DNA of 64,000 nucleotides from Staphylococcus carnosus (GCF_900458435.1 NZ_UHCT01000001.1:1240001-1304000); one strand, 5' to 3'; positions 19,188-29,770 are shown, counted from the first letter of the stretch. The notes: generated by a model from the letters alone, not told the origin. Made by a program: numbers and translations.

Positions 19188-21818
19188 GTGGAAAAATTAG
19201 TATTGATTGATGGAAATAGTTTAAGTTTCCGCGCATTTTATGCTTTACCTCTTTTGACAAATCGTGCAGGTATCCATACAAATGCTGTATATGGATTCGC
19301 AATGTTATTAGAAAAAATTAAAAAAGAAGAACAGCCGACAAATTTTTTAGTTGCATTTGATGCAGGCAAAACAACATTCAGACATGAAACATTCGGTGAT
19401 TATAAAGGCGGCAGACAAAAGACACCACCAGAATTGAGCGAACAATTTCCTTTAATTCGCCAATTATTAGATGCTTATCAGATTAAACATTATGAATTAG
19501 AGAACTATGAAGCGGATGATATCATAGGGACATTAAGTAAAGAAGCTGATAAAGCGGGTATCCAAACGATTATTGTTACAGGAGACAGAGATTTAACACA
19601 ACTGGCTTCTGATAATGTAACAATTTATTATACGAAAAAAGGGGTTACAGATGTAGACCACTATACACCTGAATTTATTGCTGAAAAGTATAATGGTTTA
19701 AAACCTTCTCAAATCATTGATATGAAAGGATTAATGGGTGATACATCTGATAATATTCCAGGTATTGCTGGTGTTGGCGAAAAAACAGCCATTAAGCTCT
19801 TAAATCAATTCGAAACTGTTGAAAATTTATATGAACATATTGATGAAGTGTCTGGCAAAAAATTAAAAGAAAAACTTGAAAATGGACAAGAAGATGCATT
19901 CATGAGCAAACAATTAGCTACAATTAAACGAGATAGTCCAATTGAAGTTTCATTAAAAGATACAAAACTACCTGACGATGTAGATCAAACTGCAAAAATA
20001 GATTTGTTTAAAGAATTAGATTTTAAACAAATGCTTAATCAAATCGACGTAAGTGCAGAAGATAAAACAGAAGAAAAAAGAGAATACGAAGTAGAACACA
20101 ACTTCGAAAATATCAACTTCAACGATTTATCAGAAGCATCAATTCATTTTGAAGTGGATGAAGGAGACTATTTAACAGCAGATATTCTTAAGTTCGGCAT
20201 TCAAGCTGATGGACATTTTGTTGTCATTAATGCGGAACAAATTAATGACTATCCTGAATTAGTTGAATGGTTAGAGAATGATCAAACAAGAAAACGTGTA
20301 TATGATGCTAAAAAAACTTATGCTGAAGCGCATCGCCTGAATATCGATATTAAAAATGTTTCATTCGATATTATGTTAGCAAGTTATATATTAGACCCAT
20401 CAAGAAGTATTGATGATGTTTATTCAGTTGTTCATAATTACGGTCAAAATTACGTGGCTGAAGAAGTAAATATTTACGGTAAAGGACGTAAAAGACAAAT
20501 ACCTGAAGATGAGGTACTTGATACCTATATCGCTTCTATTTTAGATGCAATTTCTGAAAGTACACCAATTATGTATGATCAGCTTGAAGAGTTTAATCAA
20601 CTTGATTTATTTGAATCATTAGAGCTTCCGCTCGCGCGTATTTTAGGAGAAATGGAAGAACTTGGTATTTATACAGATGTTGATGAACTAAAAGAAATGG
20701 AAAAAGAAATTCAAGGTAAATTAGATACCTTGATTACACGTATACATGATGCTGCAGGTGAAGACTTTAATATTAATTCACCTAAACAGTTAGGTGTAGT
20801 ACTTTTTGAAAATCTCAAATTGCCTGTTATTAAAAAAACAAAAACTGGTTATTCAACTGCTGTAGATGTACTTGAGCAATTACAAGGTGAACATCCTATT
20901 ATTGATGATATACTCGAATATCGTCAGCTTTCTAAATTACAATCAACGTATATCGAAGGTTTACAAAAAGTAATTCAAAATGACCATCGGATTCATACGC
21001 ACTTCAATCAAACATTAGCTCAAACCGGAAGATTGTCTTCTGTGGATCCAAATTTACAAAATATACCAGTAAGATTAGAAGAAGGACGCAGAATCCGTAA
21101 AGCATTCAAACCGGCAGAACCAGGAAATGTTATCTTGTCAGCTGACTATTCACAAATCGAATTACGCGTGCTTGCGCATATTACTCAAGATGAAAGTATG
21201 ATAAAGGCATTTAGAGAAGGGCATGATATTCATACGGCAACTGCAATGAAAGTATTCGGTGTAGAACCAGACGAAGTAGATAGTTTAATGCGCAGACAAG
21301 CGAAAGCAGTCAACTTTGGTATTGTTTATGGAATCAGTGATTACGGTTTAAGTCAAAGTCTTGGTATTACTAGAAAAGCTGCAAAGCAATTTATTGATGA
21401 TTATTTAGATAGCTTCCCTGGTGTAAAACAATATATGAGCGATATTGTAAAAGATGCCAAAGCTAAAGGATACGTAGAAACTTTATTACACCGCCGTAGA
21501 TATATTCCGGATATTACAAGCCGTAATTTTAATCGTAGAAGCTTCGCGGAACGAACAGCTATGAATACACCAATTCAAGGCAGTGCTGCTGATATTATAA
21601 AATTAGCCATGGTGAACTTTGATAAAGAAATTAAAAATAAAGATTTTCATGCGCATTTACTTTTACAAGTGCACGATGAGTTGATATTTGAACTTCCTGA
21701 AGAAGAAGTAGAAGCATTCAGTGCATTTATTGAAGATATAATGGATAATGCTATAGATTTAGACGTACCATTGCAAGTGGACACAAATTATGGCCCAACA
21801 TGGTATGATGCAAAATAG
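19188..21818 (+). CDS. polA: DNA polymerase I
   Basis: An 876-residue A-family polymerase for Okazaki-fragment maturation and repair synthesis. The N-terminal 5' nuclease (about 1-290) shows LVAFDAGKTTFRH, YEADDIIGT and a helix-hairpin-helix GVGEKTAIKLL. The middle domain occupies the 3'-5' exonuclease position but lacks the usual acidic motifs, as in Bacillus enzymes, so proofreading is not expected. The polymerase domain has motif A DYSQIELRVLAH near 652, the O-helix RRQAKAVNFGIVYG and motif C QVHDELIFE near 828. The start is GTG after a strong AGGAGG. It leads polA-mutM-coaE. Confidence 0.96.
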   Translation: MEKLVLIDGNSLSFRAFYALPLLTNRAGIHTNAVYGFAMLLEKIKKEEQPTNFLVAFDAGKTTFRHETFGDYKGGRQKTPPELSEQFPLIRQLLDAYQIKHYELENYEADDIIGTLSKEADKAGIQTIIVTGDRDLTQLASDNVTIYYTKKGVTDVDHYTPEFIAEKYNGLKPSQIIDMKGLMGDTSDNIPGIAGVGEKTAIKLLNQFETVENLYEHIDEVSGKKLKEKLENGQEDAFMSKQLATIKRDSPIEVSLKDTKLPDDVDQTAKIDLFKELDFKQMLNQIDVSAEDKTEEKREYEVEHNFENINFNDLSEASIHFEVDEGDYLTADILKFGIQADGHFVVINAEQINDYPELVEWLENDQTRKRVYDAKKTYAEAHRLNIDIKNVSFDIMLASYILDPSRSIDDVYSVVHNYGQNYVAEEVNIYGKGRKRQIPEDEVLDTYIASILDAISESTPIMYDQLEEFNQLDLFESLELPLARILGEMEELGIYTDVDELKEMEKEIQGKLDTLITRIHDAAGEDFNINSPKQLGVVLFENLKLPVIKKTKTGYSTAVDVLEQLQGEHPIIDDILEYRQLSKLQSTYIEGLQKVIQNDHRIHTHFNQTLAQTGRLSSVDPNLQNIPVRLEEGRRIRKAFKPAEPGNVILSADYSQIELRVLAHITQDESMIKAFREGHDIHTATAMKVFGVEPDEVDSLMRRQAKAVNFGIVYGISDYGLSQSLGITRKAAKQFIDDYLDSFPGVKQYMSDIVKDAKAKGYVETLLHRRRYIPDITSRNFNRRSFAERTAMNTPIQGSAADIIKLAMVNFDKEIKNKDFHAHLLLQVHDELIFELPEEEVEAFSAFIEDIMDNAIDLDVPLQVDTNYGPTWYDAK

Positions 21819-21833
21819 AAAGAAGGAATTTGA

Positions 21834-22706
21834 ATGCCGGAATTACCAGAAGTTGAACATGTAAAACGCGGCATTGAACCGTTAGTATTAAATCAACGTA
21901 TTGAAGAAGTTGAGTTCTCAAATGCTGTCATTAACGGAAAAGAAATTGGAAAAGATACGATTATTAAACAAATAGATTTACCAATGTTTAAATTATATTC
22001 AGAAGGATATAAAATTACACGGGTGGAACGAAGAAGTAAATATATCCTTTTTCACATTGAAACAAATGATGATCAAAGGGTATTGGTAAGCCATTTAGGA
22101 ATGTCAGGCGGGTTCTTTGTTGTTGATACATTAGATGATATTATTGTTCCAAATTATAAAAAACATTGGCATGTCAATTTTAAATTAAGTAATGGTAAAC
22201 AACTTATTTATTCAGATATACGCCGTTTCGGTGAAATCAAGAATGTAGCAGATTTATCTGCGCATTCTTCTTTTTCCGATATGGCCCCTGAACCATTTGA
22301 TGAAAATGCCTTTGCTCATTTTAAGCATCAATTAGAAACGAAAACATATCATAAAAAACCAATTAAACAAGTGATTTTAGATCATAAAGTTATCGCAGGA
22401 TGTGGAAATATATACGCTTGTGAAGCTTTATTTAATGCAAAAATCAATCCTGAACGCAGTGCAGATTCATTAAATGATGATGAACAAAAACGTGTATTTG
22501 ATGAAGTAGTGAAAGTATTACGTTTGGGTATTGAAAATGGCGGCACAAGTATTTCTTCATATCGCCATGCTGATGGTAAAACAGGTCAAATGCAAAATTA
22601 CTTGCAAGTATATAAAAAGAAAGTTTGCCCAGTTTGCGGCGGACCGATTCAAACAAAAGTCATTGCGGGCAGAAACACACATTATTGTCCCCAATGCCAA
22701 AAATAG
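21834..22706 (+). CDS. mutM: Formamidopyrimidine-DNA glycosylase MutM
   Basis: A 290-residue Fpg-type glycosylase/AP lyase that removes 8-oxoguanine and ring-opened purines. The catalytic proline and glutamate follow the initiator (PELPEVEHVKRG), a conserved lysine is in RRSKYILF, and the helix-two-turn-helix is CGNIYACEALF. The C-terminal zinc finger has all four cysteines (CPVC and CPQC). It begins 15 bases after polA and ends 17 bases before coaE. The polA-mutM-coaE order is common in Firmicutes, linking base excision with gap filling by PolA. Confidence 0.96.
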   Translation: MPELPEVEHVKRGIEPLVLNQRIEEVEFSNAVINGKEIGKDTIIKQIDLPMFKLYSEGYKITRVERRSKYILFHIETNDDQRVLVSHLGMSGGFFVVDTLDDIIVPNYKKHWHVNFKLSNGKQLIYSDIRRFGEIKNVADLSAHSSFSDMAPEPFDENAFAHFKHQLETKTYHKKPIKQVILDHKVIAGCGNIYACEALFNAKINPERSADSLNDDEQKRVFDEVVKVLRLGIENGGTSISSYRHADGKTGQMQNYLQVYKKKVCPVCGGPIQTKVIAGRNTHYCPQCQK

Positions 22707-22723
22707 TATGAAGGAGTCATTTT

Positions 22724-23350
22724 ATGGGGAAAGTGATAGGATTAACAGGCGGAATTGGTACAGGAAAATCTACTGTATCTAATTTATTGGAAGTTCATGG
22801 TTTTAAAATCGTGGATGCAGATGTCGCATCGAGAGAAGCGGTTGAAAAGGGCTCTGAAGGTTTACAACAAATAAAACAAGTATTCGGTGATAAAGCCATT
22901 GATCAAAATGGAGAAATGGACCGTAAATATATTGGCGAAATTGTATTTAATGATGCCAAAAAACGTAAAGAACTTAACCAAATTGTACATCCTATTGTCA
23001 GAGAAATTATGGATGAACAAAAAGAGCAATATTTAAGCGAAGGTTATAATGTCATTATGGATATACCATTACTATTTGAAAATAATCTTCAAGATACAGT
23101 TGATGAAACTTGGTTGGTCTATGCATCTGAAAGCATCCAAGTAGAAAGATTGATGGAACGTAATGACTTGTCTCAAGAAGAGGCAAAAGCAAGAGTTTAC
23201 AGCCAAATTTCTATTGATAAAAAACGACGCATGGCTGATCATGTAATTGACAACAGAGGTACACTATTAGAATTGAAACAAAATTTAGAACAACTGTTGA
23301 TGGATGAAGGTTATATCCAACAAGCTGACTATAACCAAGAGGAAGAATAA
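22724..23350 (+). CDS. coaE: Dephospho-CoA kinase
   Basis: A 208-residue P-loop kinase catalysing the last step of coenzyme A synthesis, phosphorylation of the 3'-hydroxyl of dephospho-CoA. The Walker A motif [12 protein letters not shown] starts at residue 6. The [10 protein letters not shown] segment and MDIPLLFEN supply the substrate-binding acids, and [12 protein letters not shown] is the family lid region. The C-terminal tail is acidic. GAAGGAG precedes the ATG. It is the last gene before a strong terminator. The link with polA and mutM is positional, not functional. Confidence 0.94.
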   Translation: MGKVIGLTGGIGTGKSTVSNLLEVHGFKIVDADVASREAVEKGSEGLQQIKQVFGDKAIDQNGEMDRKYIGEIVFNDAKKRKELNQIVHPIVREIMDEQKEQYLSEGYNVIMDIPLLFENNLQDTVDETWLVYASESIQVERLMERNDLSQEEAKARVYSQISIDKKRRMADHVIDNRGTLLELKQNLEQLLMDEGYIQQADYNQEEE

Positions 23351-23381
23351 GTAAGCCTTTTCATTTGTTTTAGCACACTTT

Positions 23382-23416
23382 AAATTACTTATCATTTACG
23401 ATAAGTAATTTTTTTG
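23382..23416 (+). terminator. Rho-independent terminator after coaE
   Basis: Twelve-base arms AAATTACTTATC / GATAAGTAATTT with a six-base loop, then a T tract. Confidence 0.9.
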
Positions 23417-23425
23417 TTTATTTTT

Positions 23426-23462
23426 GTAAAACGCTTTCATTTTTAAATTATTATGCTATACT
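23426..23462 (+). promoter_or_regulatory. Candidate gapB promoter overlapped by a cre-like site
   Basis: TATACT at 23457-23462 is a good -10. The matching -35 position (23434-23439, CTTTCA) is weak and lies inside GTAAAACGCTTTCA, which fits 12 of 14 positions of the CcpA cre consensus. This would suit glucose repression of a gluconeogenic gene, by inference. Confidence 0.45.
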
Positions 23463-23506
23463 GATTCCATAAAGTATAACACATATAAAAACGAGGGGTG
23501 CTTTTT

Positions 23507-24529
23507 ATGACAACGAATATTGCAATTAATGGAATGGGACGCATTGGACGTATGGTATTACGTATTGCTTCTAAAAATGATGATTTAAACGTAGTAGCAA
23601 TTAATGCGAGTTATCCCCCAGAAACAATTGCACATTTAGTAAAATACGATACGACTCATGGTAAATATGATGGTGAGGTAGTACCTACTGAAAATGGTAT
23701 TCGTATCGATGGTCATGATATTAAATTAGTTTCAGACCGTAATCCAGAAAACTTACCTTGGAAAGATTTAGATATCGATATTGTCATAGAAGCTACAGGT
23801 AAATTCAACCATGGCGATAAAGCAATTGCTCATATCAATGCCGGTGCTAAAAAAGTATTATTGACAGGACCTTCAAAAGGCGGACATGTTCAAATGGTTG
23901 TTAAAGGCGTAAACAATGATAGCCTTGATGTTGAAGAGTATGACATTTTCAGTAATGCTTCATGTACTACAAACTGCATTGGTCCAGTTGCTAAAGTATT
24001 AAATGATAACTTTGGAATTGAAAACGGCCTAATGACAACTGTACATGCTATTACAAATGATCAAAAAAATATTGACAATCCTCATAAAGATTTACGTCGT
24101 GCACGTTCATGCAACGAAAGCATCATCCCAACTTCGACAGGTGCTGCGAAAGCACTTAAAGAAGTATTACCAGAATTAGAAGGTAAATTACATGGTATGG
24201 CGCTTCGTGTACCAACTAAAAACGTTTCACTAGTTGACTTAGTTGTAGATTTGAAGAAAGATGTAACAGCTGAAGAAGTGAATAAAGCCTTTGAAGATGC
24301 AGATTTAGACGGTGTTTTAGCTGTTTCTGACGAACCATTAGTTTCAGTTGACTTCAATACAAATCCTAACTCAGCAATTGTTGATTCAATGTCAACTTTA
24401 GTTATGGATGATAAAAAAGTAAAAGTTATTGCATGGTATGACAACGAATGGGGTTATTCAAACCGCGTTGTAGACATTGCAGTACAAATTGGCGAATTAT
24501 TAAATGCTAAAGAAAAAGCAACAGCATAA
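23507..24529 (+). CDS. gapB: Glyceraldehyde-3-phosphate dehydrogenase GapB (gluconeogenic)
   Basis: A 340-residue GAPDH with the catalytic cysteine in SNASCTTNCIGP and the substrate motif at GWYDNEWGYSNRV-like residues near the end. After beta-2 the sequence reads VVAINASYPPETIAHL, lacking the acidic residue that fixes NAD in glycolytic GapA (usually ND-L), so NADP use and the gluconeogenic direction are likely, as in Bacillus GapB. A GTG three codons upstream at 23498 is rejected because it overlaps the GAGGGG ribosome site. It is monocistronic between two terminators. The position before nrdR matches other staphylococci. Confidence 0.92.
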   Translation: MTTNIAINGMGRIGRMVLRIASKNDDLNVVAINASYPPETIAHLVKYDTTHGKYDGEVVPTENGIRIDGHDIKLVSDRNPENLPWKDLDIDIVIEATGKFNHGDKAIAHINAGAKKVLLTGPSKGGHVQMVVKGVNNDSLDVEEYDIFSNASCTTNCIGPVAKVLNDNFGIENGLMTTVHAITNDQKNIDNPHKDLRRARSCNESIIPTSTGAAKALKEVLPELEGKLHGMALRVPTKNVSLVDLVVDLKKDVTAEEVNKAFEDADLDGVLAVSDEPLVSVDFNTNPNSAIVDSMSTLVMDDKKVKVIAWYDNEWGYSNRVVDIAVQIGELLNAKEKATA

Positions 24530-24553
24530 TTACACATATTCAAATATATTTTC

Positions 24554-24594
24554 ACCAGCTGATTGGAAGTAGGGCTCCAGTCGGCTGGTTTTTT
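24554..24594 (+). terminator. Rho-independent terminator after gapB
   Basis: ACCAGCTGATTGGA pairs with TCCAGTCGGCTGGT (two wobbles), followed by six T residues. Confidence 0.88.
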
Positions 24595-24646
24595 ATGTAA
24601 TAAATCAGAAATGTTTCGCTTTCTTTTGTGTGAAGAAAGATTATAG

Positions 24647-24652
24647 TATAAT
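24647..24652 (+). promoter_or_regulatory. Candidate -10 for the nrdR-dnaB-dnaI unit
   Basis: A perfect TATAAT 30 bases before nrdR. The -35 candidate (TTTTGT at 17 bases) is weak. Confidence 0.45.
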
Positions 24653-24682
24653 AGGCATAATTAATGTGAGAGGTGAAAATGA

Positions 24683-25156
24683 ATGAAATGCCCAAAATGT
24701 AATTCGACGCATTCTCGTGTAGTTGATTCCAGACATGCTGACGAAGCAAATGCAATTCGCAGACGCCGGGAATGTGAAAATTGCGGCACACGTTTTACAA
24801 CATTTGAACATATAGAGATGAGTCCATTGATTGTTGTTAAAAAAGATGGAACACGCGAACAGTTTTTAAGAGAAAAGATTTTAAATGGGCTAGTTCGTTC
24901 ATGTGAAAAACGTCCGGTCGGTTATCAGCAATTAGAAGATATTACAAATAAAGTTGAATGGCGCTTGCGTGATGAAGGCCAAGCGGAAGTATCTTCACGA
25001 GAAATAGGGAAACATGTTATGAATCTACTGATGCATGTCGATCAAGTATCGTATGTACGTTTCGCCTCAGTCTATAAGGAGTTTAAAGATGTTGATCAGT
25101 TGCTCGAATCTATGCAAGGTATTTTGCAAGAAAAGAATAAACGGAGTGACAATTAA
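24683..25156 (+). CDS. nrdR: Transcriptional repressor NrdR
   Basis: A 157-residue regulator of ribonucleotide reductase genes. A zinc ribbon occupies the N-terminus with C3, C6, C31 and C34 (MKCPKC and CENCG) and the basic stretch AIRRRREC. An ATP-cone domain follows (about 49-139), beginning [11 protein letters not shown], which senses ATP/dATP. Family members bind NrdR boxes before nrd operons; I see no nrd genes in this window. Two bases separate its stop from the dnaB start, so it shares a message with the replication-initiation genes. Confidence 0.96.
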   Translation: MKCPKCNSTHSRVVDSRHADEANAIRRRRECENCGTRFTTFEHIEMSPLIVVKKDGTREQFLREKILNGLVRSCEKRPVGYQQLEDITNKVEWRLRDEGQAEVSSREIGKHVMNLLMHVDQVSYVRFASVYKEFKDVDQLLESMQGILQEKNKRSDN

Positions 25157-25158
25157 GT

Positions 25159-26580
25159 ATGTTCAATCAAGATGATTTTGGTATTCGACCGCAAGATCCG
25201 TTTAATGTATTTCAACCTGATAAACTTTCAGTTACACAATTAGAAGTATTGAATCGATTGATTACACCTTTAATTGGAACACAAGCCATAGGTGTTTATC
25301 ATTACTTATCACAATTTGCAAACTCAAGCGTTAATCATTCAACCAGTCATTACGTTATTATGAGCGAATTGAAAATTAATCTTGGGGATTTTCGTGAAGA
25401 AATGAATCGGCTTGAAGCTATTGGATTAATTAAAACTTATGTTAAACATGGAAAAGAAAACTCTCATTTTGTGTACGAATTGATTCAACCGCCGACACCT
25501 AAGCAATTTTTCAATGATCCTATGCTTTCTGTTTATCTTTATAAAGAAGTGGATAAAAAACGTTTTCAAGAATTAAAACATTATTTTGAGCGACAACAAA
25601 TGGATTTAAGCAATTATCAAGAAGTGACTCGCAACTTTACTGATGTGTTTAAAGTACCTAATCAAGCTTTTGATGCGATTCAAAAAAATGATATCCCTCA
25701 AACTGCTTCTTATAAAGGGATTAATTTAGATAGAGTCCATTTTGATTTTGAAACGCTGTATCAACTATTAAGCAATCATTTTGTCAGTTCAGAAATTGTC
25801 GAAGAACAAGCAAAAGGTCTGATTACTCAGCTTGCCGTTTTATATGGTATTACTCCAGAAGGCATGAAAGGGTTGATTTTAAAATCATTAACAAGCGGAC
25901 AACGCATTTCTTATGAAGAATTAAGAAAACAAGCTCGCTCTTTCTATGCTATAGAACATGAGAATCAATTGCCGGCTTTAGAATCTAAAGTTGATATACA
26001 ACCTTCTCCAGTGCAAAAACAAGAAGTTGTTGAATTAACCCAAGCCCCGCAAACTCCTGAAGAGTTTGAAAGCTGGTTTGAATTAATGGATTCAACGAGC
26101 CCGATTGATATGCTAGCAAGCTGGTCAAAATCCGAACCTACATTGAAACAAAAATATATGATTGAAGATTTGATGGTAAGGGAACAATTGCCGTTCGGTG
26201 TTATTAATATATTATTGCAATATGTGATGTTGAATAATGATATGCAGTTGCCGAAATCTTATATTCAAGAAATTGCATCTAATTGGAAAAAGAAAGAATT
26301 GGCATCAGCTGAACAAGCGTATCATCACGTAAAAGAAATGAAAAAAGCGGAAAAACAACGTAAAACCAAACAAAACAATAACCAACGCAACTTTAAGAAT
26401 TATGGTCAGCAAGTTGCATCAAAAGAAATTACTCCAGAATGGCTGATTAGAGGAGATCATAAAAAAAGACGCGGCAAACAAAATAAACCGCAAACCGATT
26501 CTGGCGATCAAAGTTTAGCTCAAGATAGAGCGGAGTTTTTAAAACATTTAAATGAAACATGGAAGGAGGATGACGAATGA
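25159..26580 (+). CDS. dnaB: Replication initiation / helicase loader protein DnaB (Gram-positive type)
   Basis: A 473-residue protein of the Firmicute DnaB/DnaD initiation family, not the replicative helicase. It has winged-helix character near the N-terminus (MSELKINLGDFREEMNRLEAIGLI) and a C-terminal DnaD-like (DnaB_2) region around 300-385, followed by a lysine/glutamine-rich tail. In Bacillus it works with DnaD and DnaI to load the helicase DnaC at oriC and restart sites and associates with the membrane. It overlaps dnaI by four bases (ATGA), so the two loader components are translationally coupled. Confidence 0.9.
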   Translation: MFNQDDFGIRPQDPFNVFQPDKLSVTQLEVLNRLITPLIGTQAIGVYHYLSQFANSSVNHSTSHYVIMSELKINLGDFREEMNRLEAIGLIKTYVKHGKENSHFVYELIQPPTPKQFFNDPMLSVYLYKEVDKKRFQELKHYFERQQMDLSNYQEVTRNFTDVFKVPNQAFDAIQKNDIPQTASYKGINLDRVHFDFETLYQLLSNHFVSSEIVEEQAKGLITQLAVLYGITPEGMKGLILKSLTSGQRISYEELRKQARSFYAIEHENQLPALESKVDIQPSPVQKQEVVELTQAPQTPEEFESWFELMDSTSPIDMLASWSKSEPTLKQKYMIEDLMVREQLPFGVINILLQYVMLNNDMQLPKSYIQEIASNWKKKELASAEQAYHHVKEMKKAEKQRKTKQNNNQRNFKNYGQQVASKEITPEWLIRGDHKKRRGKQNKPQTDSGDQSLAQDRAEFLKHLNETWKEDDE

Positions 26581-27500
26581 AGCGGTTCAGTAATATAATG
26601 CAGACATCTCCTGATTTTCAAAAGCGATTTGAAAAAATCAAGAAAGATGTTATTAACGATCCAGATGTAAAACAATTTTTAGAAACGCATCAATCAGAAT
26701 TAACGAATCGAATGATTGATGAAGATTTGAACATTTTACAAGAATACAAAGACCAGCAAAAACATTATGATGGTCATGATTTTGCAGACTGCCCGAATTT
26801 TGTTAAAGGGCATGTGCCAGAACTTTATATTGAAAACGACCGTATTAAAATCAAATATTTACCTTGTCCTTGTAAAATTAAACATGATGAAGCTCAACGA
26901 GAAGCACATCTTATTACATCACATCATATGCAGCGAGATACATTGAATGCTAAATTAAAAGATATTTATATGGACAAACGTGATAGATTAAATGTTGCGA
27001 TGGTTGCTGATAAGTTTTGTAAAGATGTAATTGCAGAAAAGGAAAATGTAAAAGGTTTATATCTATATGGATCTTTTGGGACAGGGAAGTCCTTTATTTT
27101 AGGCGCAATTGCGAATCAATTGAAATCAAAGAAAATACCTTCAACCATTGTTTATTTACCAGAGTTTATTCGTACTTTAAAAAATGGCTTTAAAGATGGT
27201 TCATATGAAAAGAAATTACAACGAATCAGAGAAGCCAACATATTAATGTTAGATGACATTGGTGCAGAAGAAGTGACACCGTGGGTAAGAGATGAAGTCA
27301 TCGGTCCATTACTTCACTATCGTATGGTGCATGAACTTCCGACATTGTTCAGCTCGAACTTAGATTTTAATGCACTTGAACATCATCTTTCTATTACACG
27401 CAACGGTGCAGAAGAGACCAAAGCTGCTAGAATTATGGAGCGTATTAAATCTTTAGCAACACCGTATGAACTTGTTGGAGAGAACTATCGTGACGATTGA
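26577..27500 (+). CDS. dnaI: Primosomal protein / helicase loader DnaI
   Basis: A 307-residue AAA+ ATPase that loads the replicative helicase. The N-terminal domain, with cysteine-containing ADCPNFV and PCPCKIKH, matches the zinc-binding helicase-interaction region. The ATPase domain starts with Walker A GSFGTGKS near 165-172, followed by Walker B ILMLDDIGAE and a sensor at LFSSNLDF. GGAGG within the dnaB end precedes the ATG at the four-base overlap. The thrS promoter -35 overlaps the last codons of this gene. Confidence 0.95.
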   Translation: MKRFSNIMQTSPDFQKRFEKIKKDVINDPDVKQFLETHQSELTNRMIDEDLNILQEYKDQQKHYDGHDFADCPNFVKGHVPELYIENDRIKIKYLPCPCKIKHDEAQREAHLITSHHMQRDTLNAKLKDIYMDKRDRLNVAMVADKFCKDVIAEKENVKGLYLYGSFGTGKSFILGAIANQLKSKKIPSTIVYLPEFIRTLKNGFKDGSYEKKLQRIREANILMLDDIGAEEVTPWVRDEVIGPLLHYRMVHELPTLFSSNLDFNALEHHLSITRNGAEETKAARIMERIKSLATPYELVGENYRDD

Positions 27501-27524
27501 AATTTTGAAAAAATGAGTTATAAT
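27497..27524 (+). promoter_or_regulatory. Promoter of the thrS T-box leader
   Basis: TTGAAA, 16-base spacer, TATAAT: 5 of 6 and 6 of 6 matches. The -35 overlaps the dnaI stop codon. Confidence 0.75.
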
Positions 27525-27534
27525 AAAGATAAAT

Positions 27535-27785
27535 CTGAATTAACGTAAAAAATCGAGGATAAGATAGATTGCTTCTTGGTACACAGAAAACTGTTGTTGA
27601 TGAGAATACAGTTATCATCGTAATTTGTTACTCCCTCGTTGATATCGATATTCGTAATGAATATCCGGCTCAAGACCGTTATCTTATGCAGAGATAGATA
27701 AATTCATGTGGGAATCATGTTTTTATCTGAACTAGGGTGGTATCGCGATAACCTCGTCCCTTTATTAGGGAGGAGGTTTTTTTGT
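27535..27785 (+). ncRNA. T-box leader of thrS
   Basis: A leader of about 250 bases with the T-box core AGGGTGGTATCGCGA at 27734-27748, whose loop pairs with the acceptor end of uncharged tRNA. It is followed by a terminator stem CCTCGTCCCT / AGGGAGGAGG and a T tract at about 27751-27785. Uncharged tRNA-Thr is expected to stabilise the antiterminator and switch thrS on. I could not fix the specifier codon by eye; the tRNA identity is inferred from the downstream gene. Confidence 0.9.
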
Positions 27786-27822
27786 TTTTACGTAGAGGAT
27801 TATATATTGGAGGCGTTTATGA

Positions 27823-29766
27823 ATGGATAAAATCAATATTACTTTCCCAGACGGAAACAGTACAGAGTTTGATAAAGGAATTACTACTGAGGAAATTGCT
27901 CAATCAATCAGTCCAGGACTTCGTAAAAAAGCCGTGGCTGGTAAATTCAATGACAAAATGGTGGATTTAACTCGTCCATTAGAAGAAGATGGATCAATTG
28001 AGATTGTGACACCGGGCAGTGATGAAGCACTAGAAGTTTTACGTCATTCTACTGCTCATTTAATGGCACAAGCATTAAAACGTTTGTATGGGGATGTTAA
28101 ATTCGGAGTTGGACCAGTTATTGATGGCGGCTTCTATTATGACTTTGATACAGATGTTAAAATTTCTTCTGATGATTTCCCTGAAATCGAAAAAACAATG
28201 AAACAAATTGTGAATGAAAATTATAAAATTGAACGTAAAGTAGTGAGTCGTGAAGAAGCAAAGGAATTCTTTAAAGATGATCCTTATAAATTAGAATTAA
28301 TTGATGCGATTCCTGAAGATGAGTCAGTGACATTATATTCACAAGGTGAATTTACTGATTTATGCCGTGGAGTACATGTGCCATCAACTTCTAAAATTAA
28401 AGAATTTAAATTATTATCAACTGCAGGTGCTTACTGGAGAGGCGACAGCAATAATAAAATGCTGCAACGTATTTACGGTACTGCTTTCTTCGATAAAAAA
28501 GATTTGAAAGCACACTTGAAAATGTTGGAAGAACGAAAAGAACGCGATCACCGTAAAATCGGTAAAGAATTAGACTTGTTTATGAATAGCCAACTTGTTG
28601 GTGCTGGTTTACCACTATGGTTGCCAAACGGTGCAACAATTCGTCGTGAAATCGAACGTTATATTGTTGATAAAGAAGTTGCACTAGGTTATGACCATGT
28701 TTATACTCCTGTAATGGCCAATGTAGAACTTTATAAAACATCTGGACACTGGGATCACTATCAAGATGACATGTTCCCACCAATGAAATTAGACGAAACA
28801 GAAGAAATGGTACTTAGACCTATGAACTGTCCGCACCATATGATGATTTATAAAAATAAACCTCATTCTTATAGAGAATTGCCAATTCGTATTGCAGAAT
28901 TAGGTACAATGCATCGTTATGAAGCAAGTGGTGCTGTATCTGGACTTCAACGTGTCCGCGGTATGACTTTGAATGACTCTCATATCTTTGTAAGACCGGA
29001 TCAAATTAAAGAAGAATTCAAACGTGTTGTTGAATTGATTCTTGATGTATATGAAGACTTTGGTTTTGAAAATTACAGTTTCCGATTAAGTTATCGTGAT
29101 CCTGAAGATAAAGAAAAATACTTTGACGATGATGAAATGTGGGAAAGAGCAGAATCAATGTTGAAAGAAGCAGTTGATGAAATGGGCTTGCCATATGAAG
29201 AAGCAATTGGTGAAGCAGCTTTCTACGGCCCTAAACTTGATGTACAAGTTAAAACTGCAATGGGTAAAGAAGAAACTTTATCAACAGCACAACTTGACTT
29301 CTTATTACCTGAAAGATTTGACCTTGCTTACATTGGTAAAGATGGTGAAGAACATCGTCCTGTAGTTATTCACCGTGGTGTAGTTTCTACTATGGAGCGT
29401 TTTGTTGCATTCTTAACTGAAGAAACAAAAGGTGCTTTTCCAACTTGGTTAGCGCCAAAACAAGTTGAAATCATCCCTGTTAATGTTGATTTGCATTATG
29501 ATTATGCAAGACAAATTCAAGATGAATTGAAATCTCAAGGTGTACGTGTAGAAATTGATGATCGTAACGAAAAAATGGGATACAAAATCCGTGAAGCACA
29601 AATGCATAAAATACCTTATCAACTTGTAATTGGTGATAAAGAGATTGAAAACAATGAAGTAAATGTAAGAAAATATGGTTCAAAAGATCAAGAAACTGTA
29701 GAAAAAGATGAATTTATCTGGAATTTAGTAGATGAAATTCGTTTAAAAAAACAAAGACAAAATTAA
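27823..29766 (+). CDS. thrS: Threonyl-tRNA synthetase
   Basis: A 647-residue class II synthetase charging tRNA-Thr. The domains run TGS (about 1-63), editing domain with HSTAH near 72-76 and the second editing signature FTDLCRGVH, then the catalytic core with [13 protein letters not shown] (zinc-binding cysteine and histidine) and motif 2 [19 protein letters not shown]. The anticodon-binding HGTP domain covers the last 110 residues. GGAGG lies ahead of the ATG. Expression is controlled by the T-box leader just upstream. Monocistronic; the lysP leader promoter begins five bases after the stop. Confidence 0.97.
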   Translation: MDKINITFPDGNSTEFDKGITTEEIAQSISPGLRKKAVAGKFNDKMVDLTRPLEEDGSIEIVTPGSDEALEVLRHSTAHLMAQALKRLYGDVKFGVGPVIDGGFYYDFDTDVKISSDDFPEIEKTMKQIVNENYKIERKVVSREEAKEFFKDDPYKLELIDAIPEDESVTLYSQGEFTDLCRGVHVPSTSKIKEFKLLSTAGAYWRGDSNNKMLQRIYGTAFFDKKDLKAHLKMLEERKERDHRKIGKELDLFMNSQLVGAGLPLWLPNGATIRREIERYIVDKEVALGYDHVYTPVMANVELYKTSGHWDHYQDDMFPPMKLDETEEMVLRPMNCPHHMMIYKNKPHSYRELPIRIAELGTMHRYEASGAVSGLQRVRGMTLNDSHIFVRPDQIKEEFKRVVELILDVYEDFGFENYSFRLSYRDPEDKEKYFDDDEMWERAESMLKEAVDEMGLPYEEAIGEAAFYGPKLDVQVKTAMGKEETLSTAQLDFLLPERFDLAYIGKDGEEHRPVVIHRGVVSTMERFVAFLTEETKGAFPTWLAPKQVEIIPVNVDLHYDYARQIQDELKSQGVRVEIDDRNEKMGYKIREAQMHKIPYQLVIGDKEIENNEVNVRKYGSKDQETVEKDEFIWNLVDEIRLKKQRQN

Positions 29767-29770
29767 GACC

